Of a stretch of DNA of 64,000 bases, positions 25,866-32,274 are shown in pieces. The stretch's first letter is position 1; each line of letters opens with the position of its first letter. This stretch comes from Hoeflea sp. IMCC20628 (GTDB lineage: Bacteria > Pseudomonadota > Alphaproteobacteria > Rhizobiales > Rhizobiaceae). The notes under the pieces were generated by a model that saw only the letters and a list, made by a program, of their open reading frames with translations, was not told where the DNA came from and did no database searches. Location: contig NZ_CP011479.1 in the NCBI RefSeq assembly GCF_001011155.1, positions 3,428,501 through 3,492,500 on the forward strand, written 5' to 3'. Position numbers and translations under genes: made by a program.

Positions 25866-27896
25866 ATGGTTTTAGATGCAACCCGGCTTTTTGTATGCGA
25901 CTGCGAGAAAACCATGGTGTTGAACCCGGAAAAACTGGGTGGCAGCCATGCAAATGTCTCGGCGCATCATCACCTGTGCCGCAGCGAAATCAATGTGCTC
26001 GAGGCTGCATTGGCAACCGACAGCCCGATCTGCATTTCCTGCACCCAGGAACGTCCGCTGTTTGAAGAGATTGCCGCGGAATCGGGGCATGGGGCGGTTT
26101 CCTTTGTCAATATTCGCGAGATGGCGGGATGGACCGCCGACACCGCATCGACCGCGCCGAAAATGGCAGCGCTGCTGGCGGCAGCAAAACTGCCGGTCAC
26201 GCCGGCGCGCCTGAGGGCGATTGAAAGTGACGGGCTTTGCCTGGTGATCGGCAGCGGCCAGGCGGCGTTTGATACGGCCCAGCGCCTCAACCGGACATTG
26301 TCGGTGACGCTGCTTCTGACCCGGAACGATGATCTGGTGTTGCCGTCGGAATTGCAGTTTCCGGTTTTTGCCGGCCGTGTGGCTGCAGCAGCCGGTTCGC
26401 TGGGCGCTTTCGAGCTGGTTGTCGACGGCTATGCGGCGATGCTGCCGTCGTCGCGGGCGCGCCCGGAATTTGCCATGCCACGCGACGGCGCAAAAACCAC
26501 CTGCAGCGTCATTTTCGACATGTCCAGCGACACCTCGCTGTTCACTCGGGCGCATGGCCGCGATGGCTATTTCCGCGCAGACCCCGGCAATCCGGTGGCG
26601 GTGCTGGAGGCGGTGCTCGAGGCAGCCGATTATTCCGGCAGTTTTGAAAAACCGCTCTATGTCACCTATGACGCCTCGATCTGCGCCCATGAGCGCTCGC
26701 GCAAGACCGGCTGCACCAAATGTATCGATCAATGTCCGGCCGGCGCGATCACCGGTGACGGCGATGTGATTGTCGTTGATTCCGGCATCTGTGGTGGCTG
26801 CGGAAATTGCGCCGCCCATTGCCCGACCGGGGCCGTCGCCTATGCCTATCCGCGGCGAACCGACCAGATATCGCGGGTTCAGACTCTTGCCCGCACTTAT
26901 CTTGCCGCCGGCGGCAAGGCGCCGGTGCTGCTGCTGCATGACGCTAGCCACGGCACACCGCTGATCGGGGCGATGGCGCGGTTTGGCCGCGGGTTGCCAG
27001 CACGGGTCATCCCGCTGGAAATGCATGCAACGAGCGGCGTCGGCCACGACCTGATGAGCGCGGCGCTGGCAGCCGGTTTTCGCCAGATTGTCGTGCTCGG
27101 CGATCCCCACAAAACCGAGGAATTCGGTGCAGTTGGCGAAGAAGGCGCGCTGACCGAGGCGCTGCTTTCAGGCTTCGGTCAAAAAGCTGGACGTATCGTG
27201 ACGCTTCTCGAAGCCGATCCTGATCAGGTTGAAACCGCGCTCTATACGCTGCCCGACCTGCCGGAAATTTCCCGCGCAGCACCGGTTCCGCTAGGCGGCA
27301 AGCGGGAAGTGGCGCGTGCAGCGCTGCTGGTTCTAGCGGATGCCGGCAAGCCCGCATCGACCATCGTGCCGCTGGCAGCCAATGCGCCCTACGGAACCGT
27401 TCATGTGGACACCGCCGCCTGCACTCTGTGCATGGCCTGCGTGTCGTGCTGCCCGGCCGATGCTCTGCGCGATACACCGGACACGCCGGAATTGCGCTTT
27501 GTCGAATCGGCCTGCGTGCAATGCGGAATTTGCGAAGCAACCTGCCCGGAAACAGCGATCACACTGGAGCCGCGCTACAATCTCGCCGCCAGCGTCATGC
27601 AACCGGTGACACTGCATGCGGATGAACCGGCTTGCTGCACCTCGTGCGGAAAGGCCTTTGCTGCGGGCGGAATGCTCCGCGCCGTGGAACGGCGCCTGGA
27701 GGGCAACTGGATGTTTGACAGCGACGAACGCCGAGCCCTGATCCACATGTGCGAGGGCTGTCGGCTTGAGGCGCTGTCGCGTGATGGGGCCGATCCTTTT
27801 GCCATTGCGCATCAGCGCCGGACACGTACGACCGAAGACTATCTCGAGGCTGGCCGTCAGGGTTTGACGGTCGATGATTTCCTCTCCAAGGAGTAG
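25866..27896 (+). CDS. Multi-cluster 4Fe-4S ferredoxin-type protein of formate dehydrogenase loci
   Basis: A 676-residue cytoplasmic protein. Two pairs of ferredoxin-like cysteine motifs stand out: at about 273-320 (TGCTKCIDQCPAGA, CGGCGNCAAHCPTGA) and about 519-560 (CTLCMACVSCCPADA, CVQCGICEATCPETA), enough for up to four [4Fe-4S] clusters. Two further CxxC pairs follow near 591 and 629 (CTSC, CEGC), perhaps a zinc site. Near residue 128 the segment LVIGSGQAAFDTAQRL resembles a dinucleotide-binding loop. AAGGGTG precedes the ATG. It probably shuttles electrons or helps build the enzyme, but no reaction can be assigned. Confidence 0.82.
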   Translation: MVLDATRLFVCDCEKTMVLNPEKLGGSHANVSAHHHLCRSEINVLEAALATDSPICISCTQERPLFEEIAAESGHGAVSFVNIREMAGWTADTASTAPKMAALLAAAKLPVTPARLRAIESDGLCLVIGSGQAAFDTAQRLNRTLSVTLLLTRNDDLVLPSELQFPVFAGRVAAAAGSLGAFELVVDGYAAMLPSSRARPEFAMPRDGAKTTCSVIFDMSSDTSLFTRAHGRDGYFRADPGNPVAVLEAVLEAADYSGSFEKPLYVTYDASICAHERSRKTGCTKCIDQCPAGAITGDGDVIVVDSGICGGCGNCAAHCPTGAVAYAYPRRTDQISRVQTLARTYLAAGGKAPVLLLHDASHGTPLIGAMARFGRGLPARVIPLEMHATSGVGHDLMSAALAAGFRQIVVLGDPHKTEEFGAVGEEGALTEALLSGFGQKAGRIVTLLEADPDQVETALYTLPDLPEISRAAPVPLGGKREVARAALLVLADAGKPASTIVPLAANAPYGTVHVDTAACTLCMACVSCCPADALRDTPDTPELRFVESACVQCGICEATCPETAITLEPRYNLAASVMQPVTLHADEPACCTSCGKAFAAGGMLRAVERRLEGNWMFDSDERRALIHMCEGCRLEALSRDGADPFAIAHQRRTRTTEDYLEAGRQGLTVDDFLSKE

Positions 27897-27903
27897 GAAA
27901 ACG

Positions 27904-27959
27904 CTGCAGGAAAAGGGGGCGGAAGGCTCAAATATATATCGCATTCCACCCCCTTGCAG
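27904..27959 (+). terminator. Imperfect hairpin after the 4Fe-4S protein gene
   Basis: AAGGGGG-C-GGAA (27913-27924) pairs with TTCC-A-CCCCCTT (27944-27955) with one internal mismatch, and CTGCA/TGCAG extends it outward with a bulge. It begins 8 bp after the stop codon. The loop is AT-rich but no T-run follows, so it may be a weak terminator or processing site before the next gene. Confidence 0.45.
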
Positions 27960-28012
27960 GAATGACGGGACGAGCGCACATTCAGCATTCTTCAAGCCGT
28001 CTGGAGGACGTC

Positions 28013-28270
28013 ATGCGCCCATTTTCTGCAGCCGTAATTCTCGGGTCAATGCTGGCAAGCCCTGCCTTGGCTGATTCGACAAGTGGTGTCGTTGTTGCCT
28101 ATGATCGGGTCGATCATGTCCTCATTCTGGATGACAAGACAGTGTGGGACCTGACACCCGCAGGTGACCTTGTTCCCGAAGGGCTCAGGGCTGGCGATAA
28201 TGTCACCATCGACTATGATTCTGCAGGTGACAGCGGAGTTGGCAAAATCACGGCGATCACAACCAACTAG
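28013..28270 (+). CDS. Exported DUF1344-like small protein
   Basis: An 85-residue protein with a signal peptide (MRPFSAAVILGSMLASPALADS) and a short beta-rich mature part (SGVVVAYDRVDHVLILDDKTVWDL) typical of DUF1344. It is probably periplasmic. GGAGG is 5 to 6 bases before the ATG at 28013. It ends 6 bp from the converging DUF6352 gene. The function is unknown; association with periplasmic formate dehydrogenase is by location only. Confidence 0.72.
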   Translation: MRPFSAAVILGSMLASPALADSTSGVVVAYDRVDHVLILDDKTVWDLTPAGDLVPEGLRAGDNVTIDYDSAGDSGVGKITAITTN

Positions 28271-28276
28271 AGCCGG

Positions 28277-29278
28277 CTACTGAAGCGCCGGCTTCAGAGG
28301 CAGGTTGATCAACAGGTTCTGCGGTTTCATCCGGATGCGGTCATGCGCATCGATGGCCAGCCCGAGAAAGGCCGGCTTGCGGCGCATTTTGTCGACGACC
28401 CGATCATAATCCAGAAATTCCATCCGGAACAGCGCGGCAATGCTGCCTTGGCCGTCTTCGGGCAGATATTCGCCTTGGTAGAGCGCGTTGAGGATGCGGT
28501 TGGATTCGGCATCCAGCCCGACATGCCAGGACCAGCGCTCGTTCTTCACCGACTGCAGCGGTTGCACCCGGACGCGCAAATCGAGAAAATGCTTGATCCA
28601 GCGCTCGATCAGCCGGGCGAAGGCGTCCTGCCCCGGCTCGGAGAAGCGGAAATCCAGCGCCAGGTCAAAATGGTCGGCGCGGGCCCAATACTCGTCCGCA
28701 TTGTCTGCGTCGAGAATATCGAGGGCGACTTCTGTGCCGGCGGGCCCGGACAGGGCCAGCAGAGCGGTTTTCTGGGCGCGAGTTTCGACCACCTCGGCAT
28801 CGGCCAGCATCATTCGCTCCTCCGACGTCGTCGCGGTCTGCTCGCGGAAAAACAATTCCGCAGCGCGCGCCACCGTCGCATCGCGTTCGCCCATCAGGAT
28901 GTTGCCCATGATCAGGTGAACCATCTGGCTGATGAAAACCGGCGGAATAACCGGCGCGCCGGGCGCAAACAAGGATGCATAAGCCGCTTCGATCGATCCC
29001 TTGGCAACCAGATGGTCACGGAACCGCAGCACCAGCGCATAATTTGCCGCAGCATCGGGGTCGGCAATGGCAGCAAGGTCCTCAGCGCTGATCGGTGCAA
29101 AGGGATCCAGCATCAATCGCTCGAACAGTGCGTGCTCGACAGCACAGCTTTCCTCGACAGGATGAATTTCGGGACGGGTGTAATAGGCCCGCAGAAAATC
29201 ATCACTGACAGCAAGCCAGCCATTGTCGAGCCTGTGTGTCAGATGCTGGCCGGCGGATTTCCAGATCATGCCTTGCAT
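28277..29278 (-). CDS. DUF6352 family protein, formate dehydrogenase operon
   Basis: A 333-residue cytoplasmic, mainly helical protein of the DUF6352 type. It begins MQGMIWKSAGQHLTHRLDNGWLAVSDDFLRAYYTRPE and ends in a conserved block around MEFLDYDRVVDKMRRKPAFLG. I use the ATG at 29278, preceded by AAAGGA; a GTG at 29299 overlapping the upstream stop is also open. Family members cluster with periplasmic formate dehydrogenases in alphaproteobacteria. No catalytic motif is evident. It is the last gene of the leftward fdh operon. Confidence 0.72.
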   Translation of the reverse strand: MQGMIWKSAGQHLTHRLDNGWLAVSDDFLRAYYTRPEIHPVEESCAVEHALFERLMLDPFAPISAEDLAAIADPDAAANYALVLRFRDHLVAKGSIEAAYASLFAPGAPVIPPVFISQMVHLIMGNILMGERDATVARAAELFFREQTATTSEERMMLADAEVVETRAQKTALLALSGPAGTEVALDILDADNADEYWARADHFDLALDFRFSEPGQDAFARLIERWIKHFLDLRVRVQPLQSVKNERWSWHVGLDAESNRILNALYQGEYLPEDGQGSIAALFRMEFLDYDRVVDKMRRKPAFLGLAIDAHDRIRMKPQNLLINLPLKPALQ

Positions 29279-29295
29279 CCTGTCCTTTGTCTGCG

Positions 29296-30030
29296 TCACC
29301 CGGCCATCCCTAGTCCCTGTTCCAATGATATGCCTTTGGCGCCGTCGGCGCCCTCAAGCAGCATACCGCCATCTTCATCTATGCCGATCATCCGGCCTTC
29401 ATGGGTCACGTCTCCGATGCGCAGTGATAGCGTGTCCGCAGGTTGCATACGGCCGAGAAAATCGGGATGGGCAGCGGCAAAGCCGTCATGCTCCCAGGTA
29501 TCAACCCAGGACAGGAAATGGCGTGCAATCGCCTCGATCACCTGTGTCCGGTCGAGATCGCCACAGCCTTCCTCGAACAGCGCGGTTGTGTTGCGCGCAA
29601 GACCCGGCGCATCAAGCACCTCGGCCGGCAAGCTCATCGCCACGGAGAAGCCCAAGACGATGAAGGAAGGGATTTCCTCAAGCCCGGCGCCTTCCGGTCC
29701 GCGCAAAAACACTTCACCAACTTCGCCGCCATTGACCAGCAATGTCAAAGGCCAGCGGTACATAAGGGCAAGATTCGGCGGACCGATTGCGCCCAGCGCA
29801 TCACCAATGGCCACCATCATCAGTGGTGCCATCTGCAAGGCTTTGGCCAACGAACATTCGGGCTCCAGAACGATCGCCGCAAAGGCATGGGTTTCAGCCA
29901 TCGACCAGCACAAATCGCCTGCACTGAAGCGGCCATCCCTGGCACCTTCAAAGGCAATCTGCATCGGGTCATCTGAGGCCGGCACCGCATAGCCGCTCAG
30001 CAGCGGCGGAAATTCGGGGGTGGGCAACAT
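29296..30030 (-). CDS. Biotin/lipoate ligase-fold protein (DUF4444 type), likely catalytically inactive
   Basis: A 244-residue protein with a biotin/lipoate ligase-like core and a C-terminal small barrel (DUF4444-like, RIGDVTHEGRMIGIDEDGGMLLE). The region matching the RWPND...K motif of BirA reads RWPLTLLVNGGEVGEV: the ND pair is replaced by LT and the catalytic lysine position by glutamate. The GRGRxxR adenylate loop is also absent. It is therefore probably a binding or scaffold protein rather than a ligase. It sits between DUF6494 and DUF6352 in the fdh operon with short spacings. Confidence 0.75.
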   Translation of the reverse strand: MLPTPEFPPLLSGYAVPASDDPMQIAFEGARDGRFSAGDLCWSMAETHAFAAIVLEPECSLAKALQMAPLMMVAIGDALGAIGPPNLALMYRWPLTLLVNGGEVGEVFLRGPEGAGLEEIPSFIVLGFSVAMSLPAEVLDAPGLARNTTALFEEGCGDLDRTQVIEAIARHFLSWVDTWEHDGFAAAHPDFLGRMQPADTLSLRIGDVTHEGRMIGIDEDGGMLLEGADGAKGISLEQGLGMAG

Positions 30031-30038
30031 GTCGGCGA

Positions 30039-30230
30039 TCAGGGCAACTCGATTTCGCCGGTGACAACATGCTCCAGGTCGGTGCCTTCCGCTGTCAATA
30101 CGGCCTTGAGTTTCAAGGGGCCGGTACCTGTCGCGCCCGAGCGTACCAGTGCTTCGATCTGCTGCTGTGAGGTTACGCCGACTTGCTTGAGAAATTTCCG
30201 CATCGACAGGTTAAAGGCTTCGTCGCTCAT
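30039..30230 (-). CDS. DUF6494 family small protein
   Basis: A 63-residue protein, MSDEAFNLSMRKFLKQVGVT..., resembling DUF6494. A helical N-terminal half with a helix-turn-helix-like look is followed by a short beta segment (LKLKAVLTAEG). It lies 8 bp upstream of the ligase-like gene and 28 bp downstream of the membrane peptide gene. It recurs with periplasmic formate dehydrogenase genes; the function is unknown. Confidence 0.75.
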   Translation of the reverse strand: MSDEAFNLSMRKFLKQVGVTSQQQIEALVRSGATGTGPLKLKAVLTAEGTDLEHVVTGEIELP

Positions 30231-30258
30231 TGTGTCACTTTCATTATCCGTGCCTGTA

Positions 30259-30387
30259 TCAATTCAGGCGAACATTTCCGGTCGAATAGGCCTGGTCCGA
30301 CGGCGTCTCCAGAAGCGGTTTGAGCCCGAACATGGCGACAACCACGACCAGCAGCAAGACCGCGATGCTGAGAAGAAATGCTTTCAT
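30259..30387 (-). CDS. 42-residue single-span membrane peptide in fdh operon
   Basis: A very short gene: MKAFLLSIAVLLLVVVVAMFG forms one hydrophobic helix, followed by a soluble tail KPLLETPSDQAYSTGNVRLN. AAGGA lies 8 bases upstream of the ATG at 30387, and it sits 19 bp after the cytochrome b subunit gene. Both features support translation. It could be a small accessory subunit stabilising the membrane part of the enzyme. I do not recognise a named family. Confidence 0.68.
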   Translation of the reverse strand: MKAFLLSIAVLLLVVVVAMFGLKPLLETPSDQAYSTGNVRLN

Positions 30388-30406
30388 ATCAGGTTCCTTC
30401 CCATCA

Positions 30407-31573
30407 TCATTCGGCCGGCGCGGCAACCGCCGCGTCAGCTTTTTGTGTCTCTTCAGCCATGACCTCGTCAACCCAAATCGAATGGTGTTCCTTGGCCCAG
30501 TTCAGATCAACCTCGCCCGAGCCCATGGCGTCAAAGGCACCCTGCATACCAATGGTACCGATATAGATATGGGCAAAGATCAGACAGATCATCACAACGG
30601 CGATGATGCCATGCCATGCGCTGTTGAGCTGCTGCTCCTGAATGGCGCTGTAGGGCGCCGCTGGCAGACCGAGAAGATGCGGGATATCGACGCCGATCGC
30701 ACTGAAAAGCGCAAACGTATCCGAAAACAGGCTGTGTTCGAACGGAAACAGCAAAGCCCAGCCGGAGACCGACAAGGACAAGCCAAGCAGCATCACGCCC
30801 CAAAAGATGACCTTCTGGCCGGCGTTGAATTTCTTTGCCGGCGGATGGCTCGATTTGCTCAACAGCCCGCCGCCTTTTGCCAGCCAGTTCAGGTCGGTGC
30901 GGTCGGGAATGTTGTGCACGACCCACAGCACGAAGGCCATGGCCAGGCCGAGCATGAAAGCGAAAGCAGTGTAATTGTGAGTGGCCTTGAGAAAGCCCGA
31001 CATCGGGCCGAAGAAATCCTTGCCGACCAATGGCAGGATCAGCGAACGCCCGAAGGTGACGTTGAGGCCGCTGATGCCCAAGGTGATGAATGACAGCGCC
31101 ATCAGCCAGTGGCTCATCCGCTCCAGGGTGGAGAAGCGCTTGATCTTGACGCCGGACAGGCCGTGTTCAACCTTGATGCGTCCGCGTATGGCCATGAACA
31201 GCGCCAGCAGGACCAGCGTGGCAAGCATCGCATAGCCCAAATAGTCATGGGTCGGACCCTCACGATAAAGCCGCCAGTCTTCACCCTGCGACTGGATCAT
31301 CTGCCCGCCGGCAGCGTTCGGTGTCGCCGAACGACCAGTCTCTCCAAGCCGAATATCGTGCCAGATTTCCGCATCCGACTGGGTGCTCTGAACGCCGCCC
31401 TGCATGGGGGGGCCGGGCGGTGCAATGCTGGTCGTCGCATTTTCCGGTGGCCGAACCGAACTCTGGGCGTGAGCCTGAAGCGGCAGATACAATCCGACAA
31501 GGGCGACAAGGGCAAAGGCGAGCACGGCCATGAGCGGCTGCGTGGGCGCGAAGCGGGTCTTCAGACTATTCAT
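30407..31573 (-). CDS. Formate dehydrogenase gamma subunit, cytochrome b556 (FdoI/FdhC type)
   Basis: A 388-residue membrane subunit. A signal-like N-terminus and about 110 residues of extracytoplasmic sequence precede the di-heme cytochrome b core with four or five membrane helices (LGYAMLATLVLLALFMAI, WLMALSFITLGISG, AFMLGLAMAFVLWVVHN, FWGVMLLGLSLSVSG, GIIAVVMICLIFAHIY). Histidines in these helices (ERMSHW, ATHNYT, AWHGI, AHIYIG) are the probable heme ligands. It takes electrons from FdhB to quinone. GGGAG precedes the ATG. A strong stem-loop separates it from fdhB. Confidence 0.92.
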   Translation of the reverse strand: MNSLKTRFAPTQPLMAVLAFALVALVGLYLPLQAHAQSSVRPPENATTSIAPPGPPMQGGVQSTQSDAEIWHDIRLGETGRSATPNAAGGQMIQSQGEDWRLYREGPTHDYLGYAMLATLVLLALFMAIRGRIKVEHGLSGVKIKRFSTLERMSHWLMALSFITLGISGLNVTFGRSLILPLVGKDFFGPMSGFLKATHNYTAFAFMLGLAMAFVLWVVHNIPDRTDLNWLAKGGGLLSKSSHPPAKKFNAGQKVIFWGVMLLGLSLSVSGWALLFPFEHSLFSDTFALFSAIGVDIPHLLGLPAAPYSAIQEQQLNSAWHGIIAVVMICLIFAHIYIGTIGMQGAFDAMGSGEVDLNWAKEHHSIWVDEVMAEETQKADAAVAAPAE

Positions 31574-31610
31574 CGATGAACTCCCGGTGTTCTGACAGGT
31601 CTAGCGAAAA

Positions 31611-31640
31611 TTGGCAGGCGGACATCTGCCCGCCTGCCAA
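31611..31640 (-). promoter_or_regulatory. Intercistronic stem-loop between fdhB and the cytochrome b gene
   Basis: A perfect 11-bp stem (TTGGCAGGCGG with its complement) and an 8-base loop sit in the 92-bp gap. There is no T-run. It likely stabilises the upstream fdhAB message or partly attenuates, adjusting the ratio of catalytic to membrane subunits. The role is inferred. Confidence 0.65.
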
Positions 31641-31665
31641 TCCGACTGAGATCAACACATGTCGG

Positions 31666-32262
31666 TCAACCGCCACTCTTCTGCTCGTAGGCCGTACCCC
31701 AGCCCCAGGCGCCGGCGCCGAAGCCGCGGGCAACGATACGCTCGCGGTAGATCTGCGATACCGTGTCGCCGTCACCGGCGAGCAGTGCCTTGGTCGAGCA
31801 CATCTCGGCGCAAAGTGGCAACTTGCCCTCGGCAATCCGGTTACGCCCGTACTTCTGGAACTCGGCGGCGGACATATCTTCTTCCGGGCCACCGGCGCAG
31901 AAGGTGCACTTGTCCATCTTGCCGCGTGAGCCGAAGTTGGAAGCCTGCGGATATTGCGGCGCACCGAACGGGCACGCATAGAAGCAATAGCCACAGCCGA
32001 TGCACAGGTCCTTGTCGTGCAGGACGATGCCATCTGCCGTCTGGTAGAAGCAGTCGACGGGGCAGACCGCCATGCACGGCGCATCCGAGCAGTGCATGCA
32101 GGCAACCGATATCGACCGTTCCCCCGGCTTGCCGTCATTGATGGTGACGACACGACGCCGGTTGACGCCCCAAGGGACTTCGTTCTCGTTCTTGCACGCC
32201 GTGACGCAGGCGTTGCATTCGATACAGCGTTCAGCGTCGCAGAGGAATTTCATTCTAGCCAT
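31666..32262 (-). CDS. fdhB: Formate dehydrogenase beta subunit (four 4Fe-4S)
   Basis: A 198-residue iron-sulfur subunit. Four cysteine groups are visible: CIECNACVTAC, CMHCSDAPCMAVCP, CIGCGYCFYACPFGAP and CTFCAGG with CAEMC. It wires electrons from FdhA to the cytochrome b subunit. It lacks the C-terminal membrane helix found in the longer E. coli FdnH/FdoH. GGAGG precedes the ATG at 32262. It has no signal of its own and presumably travels with FdhA through the Tat system. Confidence 0.94.
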   Translation of the reverse strand: MARMKFLCDAERCIECNACVTACKNENEVPWGVNRRRVVTINDGKPGERSISVACMHCSDAPCMAVCPVDCFYQTADGIVLHDKDLCIGCGYCFYACPFGAPQYPQASNFGSRGKMDKCTFCAGGPEEDMSAAEFQKYGRNRIAEGKLPLCAEMCSTKALLAGDGDTVSQIYRERIVARGFGAGAWGWGTAYEQKSGG

Positions 32263-32274
32263 TGTGTGTCCTCC

